Notes under the pieces: model-generated
What the model saw: only the letters and a program-made list of their open reading frames with translations
What the model was told of the DNA's origin: nothing
Database searches by the model: none
Shown here: one piece after another, positions 51,299 through 63,331 of the stretch
Layout of the letters: every line of letters starts with the position of its first letter
How positions within the stretch are numbered: position 1 is the stretch's first letter
Position numbers and translations under genes: made by a program
Assembly: GCA_963693085.1 (NCBI GenBank)
Contig: OY856409.1
Span: 301,265,058-301,329,057 of the forward strand
Length of the DNA stretch: 64,000 bases
Direction of reading: 5' to 3'
Source: Alisma plantago-aquatica
Lineage: Eukaryota > Streptophyta > Magnoliopsida > Alismatales > Alismataceae

Positions 51299-51400
51299 CA
51301 TGCATGGACACGTGTCAACCATGCATGGCCATGTGTCATCTAGTAGCATGAGGTGAAGACACCTCTTATACACTTTATCTCATGAACTCAAGTATATATA
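51299..51400 (+). promoter_or_regulatory. LTR promoter module
   Basis: RY (51299-51306), G-box CACGTG (51309-51314), second RY (51320-51327), decayed second box, and TATATATA (51393-51400), about 0.9 kb into the LTR. Transcription from here would give a leader of about 4 kb before the primer-binding site. In the right LTR the G-box equivalent reads CACATG and the TATA word is kept (about 59380-59387). Confidence 0.65.
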
Positions 51401-53719
51401 CTTCACCCTCCACCTACTTATGGAAGTTTACGAGCCCCATAACCATCATCCTTATAGATATCATGCATAGATCCTTAGATATCGTGCAAAGTATCTCAAA
51501 GAGCAAGGAGAGCTCTAGCATAAAGCTTAAGGTAAGGTTTTGGTCATCTTCAACCTTGGTTGAAGTAGGATATCAGGTTATGGACATTCCTCTCTTTCCT
51601 TCTTCACCAAGTTCTTAACTATGGTGATTTATTGTCTATGTAAGAGTGGTGAACGAGCCTTAGACCTTGGAAAAGTTCATATTCTACCTTAGGAACGTAA
51701 AATCTTAGAACTTGGAGCTTTGAAGTTGTTTATAAGGTGGGTTATATAACTTGAACTCAATCATGTTATTATTCATCCCCTAACTTGCTATACTTAATGA
51801 TCTACATTCAATTCTGAAATCTTCTTGAATAGTTGATGAAATTATGAGTTCTAGTAGTGGTTGGACCTGTTGTCCATGTACCATAATAGTTAGAATGAAG
51901 GTTTAGAGCTTGAAGAAGATGGTATCACTTTAATAAGTGATACAGGTTCAAGTACACACACAAGTACCTCTAACCCGATATGGTTATGTACCTGCATCAC
52001 TTGCATGATATGGTTGGAAGATTATATTTGCACGATATGAATATGAAGTTCACACCTTGAACACGATATGGTGTTCACCATATACCTTTTGCATGATAAG
52101 AAGTCAAGAGAAGACTCCATGCACGATATAGGATCAAGTGTATACTTGTAAGTCGATATGTCAAAACCCTAGTTTGGGTAACCCGATATGAGAAAGATAA
52201 GTAAGTACCTCTTGCACGATATGATCATGTAGTACACACCTGGTACACAATATCTTGAAGCACACATCTGGTTCACGATATGATTGATTGAGCATACACT
52301 TATGCACAATATAAGATATGGATACAAATACAAGGTATAACCCGATATGGTTGAAATACCTCAAACCCGATATGAAACCCAAGATGGGGGTTAACCCGAT
52401 ATGGGGATAGATGATAGCTCATACACAATATGAGCCATGTTTTATGAACAATATGGGAGATACCCACTTACTCCTTATACACAATACAAGTCTAAAATTA
52501 CATCCCTTACACGATAGAGAGATAGTAAGCACTCTAATCAACATAGAGTTGGAAACCCAAGGTGATGGGTAAGCCGATATAAGTAGTGAATGATACCACA
52601 TGTATAATATGATTGATATCCCTTGGAAGATAGGAATAGCACCTACTTCTACCTTGTGAATGACATGAGGTCCAATTCATACCTCCTACACTATATAGCT
52701 CATTCTATCCAATATGGTGGATAACCCTAGATGATGGATTGAAATCTGATATACCCTATCCTTTGTGTAATGGATTGTGATAAAAGAATTTAAATAGACA
52801 CCTAGCTTGTCATGAAACTATACGATAGGGTTGATCCTTGAAGGTATAAAGAGGTTATGAGCCTAAGGGTCTACCAAACATGCTAACCCGATATGTTACC
52901 CAACATGGAGACCCAATATGATAATTATAGATGGGAAACTGATATGGTATCTTGTATATATGCCACTTAAATGATACATGATGAGGCATACACTCTATGC
53001 CTGATATGGTGCACACCTTGTGCATGATATGGAATCAAGCACATAGCTTATACCGATATGGGGTCAAGCACCTAGCTCATACTCGATATGAAGTTATCTT
53101 GAGATGATAAGAACTAAGTGATAGTCAATTTGATATGGGTACACGATATGATGATTAGGGGATACACCCTAAAACATGACATGGTGATGTGGTTATACCA
53201 CATGCCTGATATGGATACACAGCATGAAATAAGAATGTATCTTAAAGCATAATAGGTTAACATACACACATTTTGATACCCAATGTGGAAGGGACACTTC
53301 AATCAAATGTGATTGATTGAGTGACATATGTTGCATTGCAATATAAAAGATGATGTGAATTGATAATAATGAACTAATATTCCTCAAGAGGAGGATTGAA
53401 CCAAAAGTATGATGTAATCAATATCCTAGTGAGGATGAGAAAGAAACTCATACTTTGTGTAGATAACCATTTAATGATAAATGATGAGAATAAATAAGTA
53501 TGATCGAATACTTATGATATCAATGTATGCTCCTAGATGTGTGGAGTAATGATTTAGGGTTTGGATTTATAATATGAACTTGAAACACTATTCAGCTATA
53601 AAGAGAAACCATAACCCTAATAATGGGAAGTTTATACTTCTCTTATTGAATAAGCTTTGTGAAGCATGCTAAACACTTGTATAATTAGTATAATGTTTAT
53701 GTGGTTGGATGATCTAAAG

Positions 53720-53890
53720 GATATTTGTTGCCTAGTGAGAGGTGACAAGATGTTCAATAAGCTATGTGAATAGTTGTTTCCTAGTGAGAGGTGACAAGGT
53801 GTTTAATGGGCCTTGTGAGCCATGTGAATGGTTGTTGCCTAGTGAGAGGTGACAATATGCTTAATCAAACCATGTGAGCTATGTGAAATA
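53720..53890 (+). repeat. ~58-bp repeat, three units
   Basis: GTTGCCTAGTGAGAGGTGAC units in the left LTR. The right LTR has the corresponding array at 61705-61885. Confidence 0.8.
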
Positions 53891-55557
53891 CTTGTACAAC
53901 AAGTGAAATGAATACCTTGGTCTGAGAACTAGAGGCAATGGTTACCTGTTACAGAGGTAATAATGCAATGTGGTGATCTAAGGGTTTGAATACCTAGATC
54001 CAGTAATCATGATAATGATGATGTGAAGGGATGAGTATTCCCAGTAATGTGATAAGGGACTAAGATCCCAAGTGTTTTATATCTAAATGTGTTCTAAAGA
54101 TCAGAAAAGTACTTGATAGATCTATTACAGCTTTCTTTGTACCATTTGTTTATGATTGATGCTTAAAACTTGTTTGATGCTAAAAGAATATTGTAATGCA
54201 CTTAATATATCATTAGAAACCATAAAATGTTGCCCTGACCATAGATCCATCAGTGTCAGGATTTGCTAAATGGTGAAATGGGTTTACCACAGAATAACCT
54301 AGAGTGCATATTTTTTAATATGTGGGGGCATAAGTACGGACGACCATGTGTGAGTCGATCCCCTTACAAACTCGAAATAAATGGGGATTTGGCTATATGC
54401 CATATCCTGGCTCAAGTGCGACTATGGTCATAGACTCTATGTTGAGCACGGTGAACTGGCCCATGGCTTAGAGTATGGCTATATGCCATGACTCAGTAAT
54501 TTCATAACTGGGGATGGTTGTTAGTAGATGTTTCCCTAAGAGAGTACATGCTGACGCAGTAGCTTTGAGCAAAGATGCCTTATACCCTGGCATGCTCTTT
54601 TTGCAGATTGAAATGAGATGTCACTGCCATTAGTCTCATACTGACCAAGACATGTGAGGTTTTGGCAGTCGGCTCTTCCATTGACCTTGTATGGTAACGA
54701 CTTGTGAGAAGTTTGTGGTCGGTTGGAGATGAACGGGGTATACTTCATCTCCTCAGGGCATAAGTGTAATTGTAAAATATGATCAGTCATGTAGCATATT
54801 TTCTTAAGGATCGAATACGAAAAACATTGTTTGATGTGCAATTTAGTTATACATCTTAGCTTGATAGATGTTATTTATGTTTCTTTACATTCCTTTTAAA
54901 GTAGATAGATGGTTTATTACTCTACCATGGGTAGATGCATCATTTTCCTTAAGTAAAGAGATTACTTTGTTATATTCATACAGTGATTAATCATGCATGT
55001 TAACATAAAAGAACCTCTGCTCAATTTTATAATGTTTATCTATGATAATAATATGGTCGGCGTAGAGTTATATCTCACCCCGTGGGATCCACAATTTTTA
55101 GGTGGACGTGCACGAAGCGGTGGAGACCTTTCTGCAGAGAAGGAACAATAGCTGAGGCAGTAGTAACAACTCAGGTTGAGTGTACTATTTGTTGTGTCTC
55201 GTAGATAGAAGTCCTATGTGTCATCTCTATACTCTCAGGTCCTTGGAGTTGGTTTGTAAATGTTTCATGAACAATCTTAGATTTTGGCTTGTAAGCCTCG
55301 AGGTTTTATGTTGCTCTAGTATGTGTTTTGATAGAGCGACTGTTATATATTGTCCTCGAGATAAGATGAAACAATGTATGTACAATATGAATCATGATAT
55401 GTATGAGCTTTTGATCTTTCAGTAAGAATTTCCTGGAGGTAGATCTCTTTGCAAAATGGTTTTAAATTTTAATGATTTTTGTTAATCCGATGCTTATGAT
55501 GATTCTGCATAATTAGTAACGATTTGTCTATCGGTTTGATGACGGTCGTTACAAGTT

Positions 55558-55569
55558 TGGTATCAGAGC
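55558..55569 (+). promoter_or_regulatory. Primer-binding site (initiator tRNA-Met)
   Basis: TGGTATCAGAGC starts 5 nt after the LTR end at 55553. Confidence 0.95.
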
Positions 55570-55639
55570 TTAAGGTTCATTGAGTCTATATAGACATAGG
55601 AATAAGGTGTTGAGTCTGTTCTAGTATCCTCCAGTATAC

Positions 55640-56420
55640 CCTATGGTGACTTCTGCTTATGCAGAAGAAAGGGTGAAGTTTAAAAATGATTGGAGAACAC
55701 GAGGAACACGTTGCTGAGAGCAATGTTGCTGCACCAAGAGAGGGTGCAAGGGATTAGGCAAGAGAAAAATGAGTGCCTGAGAATTCCCATATTAACCCAA
55801 TCAGGATAGAGAATCCTATTTTTATGCTCTTGTTGGGCAGGTTAGGACAACAGTGATGCATATAGTAGACTAGATACTAGCATTACAACCTAGGTTACCA
55901 ATCCTCAATGCAGAAACTTTAGGTTCTGGAAGGGGTTCTAAATGATATAGTCGTGTTGAAATAGTGGAAAGTGTGGGAAGGATTAACATATAGCAAGAAA
56001 ATAGACTTTACCATAAGTATAGACAGATAGTATGTCTGTAATGGCAATGCCCAAAGAGGGGCAATAATCTGAGAATTATGGAAAGGTCTTTACAATTCTA
56101 GAGACATTTGCCTAGTTGTTCTAAAAAGCCAAAGTTTTTGGTACCACCAGTGCAATAAATGCCTAGTGTACCATGGTAGTAATCGCTAAGTAAAGGCAAA
56201 GGTCCTAACCTTCCACATGTAAGAACTTCTGACTTAGCTTCTACATCGGTAATAAGACCGATAAGGCCATGGTACGAGGATAAGACATGTTATAGATACG
56301 GACATGTTGAGCATACTAAACTCTTTTGTTTAAAAATAAGGGAGGAAATGACCCAACAACTGAGGTAGAGTCGGCAGGGCTTATGAGAGTTACAGCCCAA
56401 TTGAGTAAAAAGGTAAAAGC
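55640..56420 (+). pseudogene. Decayed gag with a CCHC zinc-knuckle remnant
   Basis: Many stops and shifts break this stretch. At 56288-56329 one frame reads CYRYGHVEHTKLFC, which fits the CX2CX4HX4C nucleocapsid zinc knuckle except that the second Cys is Tyr (TGT/TGC to TAT, a G-to-A change). It lies about 730 bp from the primer-binding site, the usual order for gag. Upstream sequence has scattered gag-like words but no continuous frame. Product, if any, would be non-functional. Confidence 0.7.
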
Positions 56421-58460
56421 AACAACATGAAAAAACTAGACTCTATGTGTTGAGTCAACCTGGAGCGGTAGATGACCACGAGGGGTAACAGTCGGATAGA
56501 GCTTTTTCATTTTGATATACCTTCTATTGATTTTTATCTGATAATCATAAGAAAAATTGTTGTTATTGTCTTCTCTATTGATTGCCCTAGGGGAACATAG
56601 GGAAGAAATGATGAGAACTAGAATTTATATTATGTTCAATATTCTTTTAAATGTTTTATAATTGCTCTTATCTATGTGAAAGAGGATGAGGTGTAGAGAT
56701 GATGCCTGGAGAAAATCCAGGGATGCTAAGTCCTATGTTTTGATGATATGAAAAGTAAGGAATATGACATTAAACAAAATGCATACCACCTAATCTCAAT
56801 ACTTATATACCCTGGCTAGGTATTCAACTATTAAGGATAAGATAAGTATGGAACTCTTAGGTTGTTATCTTTCTGATTACTCTGATCAAGTAGTCATTTT
56901 GAGACAATCTAGTGAGCATAAAAAACTGGAAATATGGAATGGATATTTTTATCACATCCCAAGTGCAATAAATCGAAATTTGAGATGAACTCAGATCAAT
57001 CTGTGTGTATGAGGAAGTAAAAAGTATAATCCTCATGATAAGAGAAAGGGAACCAAGGAGATGATCCATATTTGATAAAGTCTGTGTGAATAGTAAATAT
57101 CTTTTCCATAATGTGGAAATGGGAAATGTGATAAAATCACAAATTTTTCATAACATGTTAGACAATAACAAAGAAAGGAACGATGATATGTAGTCATCCA
57201 TATAATTCCTATGCAGATGGCAAGGAACCTAGGATAAAACAAGAGTAAATGACTCATGAATAGTTGAAAGTTCATGCAATAATTTTAGGAGATGATAATG
57301 TCTCCTCCTTGATGAACAATCCTGGGTAATGATGGGGTGATAAAAAGGAATATGTTTCTTTGTGTTCTTTTCTTTCAGGGACATGGCAATCAAATGAGTC
57401 TGAGGACACTTGATGTGCATGAGTTAGAAGTGATCTTTTGATGGATACTTAGAAAAGTATTAGCTAGTCTTGGACTTTGATGCCAAGATAATGATATGTG
57501 TAATAAATAATGTCCCAAGATAAAAGAAAGATCCTTTTGTATGTTTGACTTTGGTATTAACAATAGAGAGATGGAAATGATAAGGATGTGATGTGTTTTT
57601 TGACACATGTGAAGGATACCAAGATAAGGAATTCTGGCATCCAAGATGTGCTAGGTGGTATGGGGAAGTGAGAATATGACTCCTGATAAGATGAATAATG
57701 TTTGGTGACCTAGAAGGGCCAACCTTGAGATAACTCTAGTATGGAGATCATATGTTAGGGGTTTATGCTCTGCATAAACATAACATCGATAGAGATGTAT
57801 TAATTGAAGGAACAATTGCAAAATCGTTTTGAGAGAAATCTTATCAAGCTAAAAATAATTCCTTAATAGTATCCCTATCTATATCTGTTGAGGTAATTTA
57901 TTCATAACATCTAGAGGTATCGCTTAGATAAGTTCTTATTTAATAAGTAACCTTTCCTTATGACAAGAGAATGTATAACTAGGAAGATAGTTGGTACCAG
58001 TCATAAGAAAGTTTTGTGTTGTGTCAATAGATTAGAGTGGCACTAAAGATGTAGGATAAGACTTGTAGTCCCAAGTGGGTGATAGAACGTAACCCTGGTC
58101 TTTCCTTGGAAGTGAAATGCTAAATTGAGTGAGACTCCCTTGAATCAGGAATCTTATCACATAAAAGATGTGAGTTGATAAGGTTTGACACCTGAATTAT
58201 TCGAAGTATGAATAGTACTTCTCTGACTTAGAAAGTGTTACTTGACATAGAATTGACTCTGCGGTTAGTAATGGATAGGATAGGTGAGTATGTGTCATGT
58301 GTGATAGATCTTATGATGATCTTTTATGGAAGGACTTTGTGTTGGTCAAAGTTCTTTGAAATCTCCATGAAATCAAGATGTTATGTGGAGACTTGATGAT
58401 ATGATGCATGAAGGACAATTGTCTTCCTTCATCTGGGATTTTGGGGACAAAATACTTGAT

Positions 58461-58472
58461 AGGGGTTTATAA
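58461..58472 (+). promoter_or_regulatory. Polypurine tract of the pol-less A element
   Basis: AGGGGTTTATAA directly before the right LTR. Confidence 0.8.
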
Positions 58473-58473
58473 T

Positions 58474-61400
58474 TATAATACCCCTGACCTGGGTTATGGA
58501 TTAACCCTAGGATTTTTGCTTAAGTAAGTTACTTACAAACTGATTCGAATATTTTGAAAAGTAATTAAGGTTTCTTGTGAAGTTTATTGTCAAGTTTGAG
58601 CTTAATTGCAAACTACTTGTGCATTAATTGATAGTCTGAGTGAAATGTGCAATTTACCCAAGATGAGGGGTTACATTGCAAAATGTCAAATGTGTTCTAA
58701 GTATTTTAGTATCATAAGAGAGAGAGAGATAATGATGCTAATTGGTGGCTTGTGGAAAGCCTAAATCCCAGGTAATAACTTGTTTGAACAATGCTAGTAC
58801 TTTGTGTACCAATTTTGGTACAATTTGTAATTTACCCAATATATGGGGTTGGAATGCAAATTACCACCTCTAGAGTGTCCCTACTCCCGCTATGTATCTT
58901 TTAGAGGAAATAGAAAGAAGGATATGCTATGTTTGAGTCATCTTTGAATGATGATACTCTTGGTGATGAATTGACCAAGAAAGGATTGAAGGTAAAGCAT
59001 TATATGTGTTGTATCAAGTTGTAGACTTGGTTTAGGAGCCCTGTCGGCCAAGGAGCCATAATAGAAGTCTCCTATCCATTTTTTGAGCCTTGGCAAAGGC
59101 CATGTCAGGTAAATCACCTCAAGGGGGTGTTCCATGATGAGTTACCATCTCCTTTTCAAAAGTGTATCGGATTGCATTATTGGTGAGATAAAGATGAGAT
59201 AGTTTATCCAACAAGATAAGGAATGGTCGAGATATTGTTCCTAGATTACCCTCAAGACTCTTGCATAAAAAGATATGTATGTGTGCATTCATGGACACAT
59301 GTCAACCATGCATGGCCATGTCTCATCTAGTAGCATGAGGTGAAGACGCCTCTTATACACTTTATCTCATGAACTCAAGTATATATACTTCACCCTCCAC
59401 CTACTTATGGAAGTTTATGAGCCCCATAACCATCCTCCTTAGAGATATCATGCATAGCTCCTTAGATATCATGCAAAGTAGATCAAATAGCAAGGAGAGC
59501 TCGAGCATCAAGCTTAAGGTAAGGTTTTGGTCATCTTCAACCTTGGTTGAAGTAGGATATCGGGTTATGGATATTCCTCTCTTTCCTTCTTCACCAAGTT
59601 CTTAACTATGGTGATTTCTAGTCTATGAAAGAGTGGTGAACGAGCCTTAGACCTTGGAAAAGTTCATCTTCAACCTTAGGAACGTAAAGCCTTGGAGCTT
59701 GGAGCTTTAAAGTTGTTTACAAGGTGGGTTATATAACTTGAACTCAATCATGTTATTATTCATCCCCTAACTTGCTATACTTAATGATCTACTTTCAATT
59801 CCAAAATCTTCTTGAATAGTTGATGAAATTATGAGTTCTAGTAGTGGTTGGACCTGTTGTCCATGTACCATAATAGTTAGAATGAAGGTTTCAAGCTTGA
59901 AGAAGATGGTATCACTTTATTAAGTGATATCAGGTTGAAGTACACACACAAGTACCTCTAACCTGATAAGTTTATGTACATCCATCACTTGCATGATATG
60001 GTTGGAAGATTATATCTCCTTGCATGATATGAATATGAAGTTCACACCTTGAATGCGATATGGTTTTAACCATATACCTTTTGCACGATAGGAAGTCAAG
60101 AGAAGACTCCATGCACGATATAGCATCAAGTGTATACTTGTAAATCGATATATCAAAACCCTAGTTTGGGTAACCCGATATGAGAAAGATAAGTAAGTAC
60201 CTCTTGCACGATATGATCATGTAATACACACCTGGATCACAATATCTTGAAGCACACATCTGGTGCACTATATGATTTATTGAGCATACACTTATGCACA
60301 ATATAAGATATGGAAACAAATACAAGGTATAGCCCGATATGGTTGAAATAACTCAAACCCGATATGAAACCCAAGATGAGGGTTAACCCGATATGGGGAT
60401 AGATGATAGCTCATACATGATATGAGACATGTTTTATGAACAGTATGGGAGATACCCACTTACTCCTTATACATGATACAAGTCTAAAATTATATCTCTT
60501 ACATGATAGAGAGATAGTAAGCACTCTAATCAACATATAGTTGGAAACCCAAGGTGATGGGTAAACCGATATAAGTAGTGAATGATACCACATGTATAAT
60601 ATGATTGATATCCCTTGGAAGATAGGAATAGCACCTAATTCTACCTTGTGAACAATATGAGGTCCAATTCATACCTCCTGCACAATATAGTTCATTCTAT
60701 CCAATATGGTGGATAACCCTAGATGATGGATTGAAATCCAATATACCCTATCCTTTGTGTAATGGATTGTGATAAAAGAATTTAAATATACACCTAGCTT
60801 TTCATGAAACTATATGATAGGGTTGATCCTTGAAGGTATAAAGAGGTTATGAGTCTAAGGGTCTACCAAACATGGTAACCCGATATGTTACCCAACATGG
60901 AGACCCGATATGATAATTTTGGATGGGAAACTGATATGGTATCTTATATATATGCCACTTAAATGATACATGATGAGGCATACACTCTATGCCCAATATG
61001 GTGCACAAATTGTGCACGATATGGCACCAAGCACATAGCTTATACCTGATATGGGGTCAAGCACATAGCTCATACCCGATATGAAGTTTTCTTGAGATGA
61101 TAAGAACTAAGTGATAGTCAATTTGATATGGGTACATGATATGATAATTAGGGGATACACCCTAAAACATGACATGGTGATGTGGTTATACCACATGCCC
61201 GATATGGATACAGTGCATGAAATAAGAATGTATCTTAAAGCATAATATGTTAACATACACACATTTTGATACCCAATGTGGAAGGGACGCTTCAATCATA
61301 TGTGATTGATTGAGTGACATATGTTGCATTGAAATATAAAAGATGATGTGAAATGATAATAATGAACTAATATTCCTCAAGAGGAGGATTGAACCAAAAG

Positions 61401-62746
61401 TATGATGTAATCAATATCCTAGTGAGGATGAGAAAGAAACTCATACTTTGTGTAGATAATCATTTAATGATAAATGATGAGAATAAATAAGTATGATCGA
61501 ATACTTATGATATCAATGTATGCTTCTAGATGTGTGGAGCAGTGAATTAGGGTTTGAATTGATAATATGAACTTGAAACCCTATTCGACTATAAAGAGAA
61601 ACCCTAACCCTAATAATGGGAAGGTTATACTTCTCTTTTTGAATAAGCTTTGTGAAGCATGCTAAATATTTGTATAATCAGTATAATGTTTATGTGGTCG
61701 GATGACCTAAAGGATATTTGTTGCCTAGTAAGAGGTGACAAGATGTTCAATAAGCTATGTGAATAGTTGTTGCATAGTGAGAGGTGACAAGGTGTTTAAT
61801 GGGCCTTGTGAGCCATGTGAATGGTTGTTTCCTAGTGTGTGGTGACAAGATGCTTAATCAAACCATGTGAGCTATGTGAAATATGTGTACAACAAGTGAA
61901 ATGAATACCTTGGTCTGAGGACCTAGAGGTAATGGTTACTTGTTACAGAGGTAATAATGCTATGTGGTGATCTAAGGGTTTGAATACCTAGATCCAGTAA
62001 TCATGATAATGATGATGTGAAGGGATGAGTATTCCTAGTAATGTGATAAGGGATTGAGATCCCAAGTGTTTTATATCTATATATGTTCTAAAGATTAGAA
62101 AAATACTTGATAGATGTATTACAACTTTCTTTGTAGCATTTGTTTATGATTGATGCTTATAACTTGTTTGATGCTAAAAGAATAATGTAATGCACTTAAT
62201 ATATCATTAGAAACCATAAAATGTTGCCCTGACCATAGATCCATCAGCGTCAGAATTTGCTGAATGGTGAAATGGGTTTCTCGCAGAATAACCCAGAGTG
62301 CATATTTTTGAATATGTAGGGGCGTAAGTACGGATGACCATGTGTGAGCTGATCCCCTTACGAACTCAAAATAAATGGGGATTTGGCTATATGCCATTAT
62401 CCTAGCTCGAGTGTGACTACAGTCGTAGACTCTATGTTGAGCATGGTGAACTGGCCTGTGGCTCAGAGTATGGCTATATGCCATGACTTAGTAATTTCAT
62501 AACTGGGGACGGTTGTTAGTAGATGTTATCCTAAGAGAGTACATGCTAACACAATAGCTCTGAGCGAAGATGCCTTATACCCTAGCATGCACTTTTTGCA
62601 AATTGACACGAGATGTCACTGCCAGTAGTCTCGTACTGAACGAGACATGTGAGGTCTTAGCAGCTGGCTCTTCCATTGACCTTGTATGGTACCAACTTGT
62701 GAGAAGTTTATGGTCGGTTGGAGATGAATGGGGTATACTTCATCTC
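58474..62746 (+). mobile_element. Right LTR of the pol-less A element, cut at the inversion breakpoint
   Basis: Parallels 50493-54748 with a few percent differences by eye (for example 4 in about 112 bp around 59289). The first bases read TATAATACCC, so the terminal TG has become TA. It stops at GGGTATACTTCATCTC, and the remaining 811 bp lie at 9168-9978 on the other strand. Confidence 0.93.
61705..61885 (+). repeat. ~58-bp repeat, three units
   Basis: Right-LTR counterpart of 53720-53890; one unit reads TTTCCTAGTGTGTGGTGACA. Confidence 0.75.
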
Positions 62747-63331
62747 TAGTATGCTATAACCCGATGGTTACACCTTGAATTATGTGTGGTTTCATACTTG
62801 AGAATAATATGGAATGTGATGGTAATGCTTCACCTTATGCATCCATGATGCAATGGGGATGCCGTGAGTAGTATTGTACAATTTCTGTTGAATCTAGTCT
62901 TCCAACTCAAGACTATTTTGCTATTTGAGTAGCACAATATTAAAATTCAAAAGAACATGGTGAACTCTCTTTTGTGACTTAGAGGTAATACATAACAATA
63001 GTACATATTGAGCCGTATGAATTGAGATAGTTGGATCAGATTATCAATGTTTAGGTAACACCTCAAGAGTATAAAAATATTGAAATGGTTGTTTCTCTCT
63101 CTATCCTATGATTGATTGTGGCATAGAGAATTTATTTGTTATCATTGAGAACTATTTCAAACATGTCGTGATTGGAAAAGAAATAAAGGACTTAATGTCA
63201 AAAACTACATTCAAGTATGAAATACAAGAATATAATGACATGTAAGATTTTATAAGCTTAAAATAAACTTTGAATATACTTTATTTGTGTAATTATATTT
63301 CTGGGACGAAACTTTTTAAGGGGGTGAGAAT
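62747..63331 (+). mobile_element. Family-C interior, right part (585 bp)
   Basis: Reverse-complement match to 16155-16737. It begins TAGTATGCTATAACCCGATG exactly where the minus-strand copy at 9979 stops, and ends in the polypurine tract AAGGGGGTGAGAA (63318-63330). No coding motif is visible. Confidence 0.92.

Larger units (their letters stand above)
50493..55553 (+). mobile_element. Left LTR of the pol-less A element (5,061 bp)
   Basis: TGTAATACCC...GGTCGTTACA followed by a primer-binding site. It belongs to a family-A subtype with a longer LTR. The CA-rich minisatellite is replaced by scattered CGATATG words. Near its end the GACAATTGTC dyad has been deleted, leaving GAGTTATATCTCACCCC at about 55063. 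It is inserted in the 3' LTR of pol copy 1. Confidence 0.95.
55554..58473 (+). mobile_element. Interior of the pol-less A element (2,920 bp)
   Basis: Bounded by the primer-binding site and the polypurine tract. Apart from a decayed gag near its 5' end there is no coding signal. About 56450-58440 shows no pol motif in any frame. The end (GGGGACAAAATAC...AGGGGTTTATAAT) matches the 3' end of the pol-containing copies, linking it to the same family. With 5-kb LTRs and a 2.9-kb interior it has the proportions of a LARD-type non-autonomous element. Confidence 0.88.
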
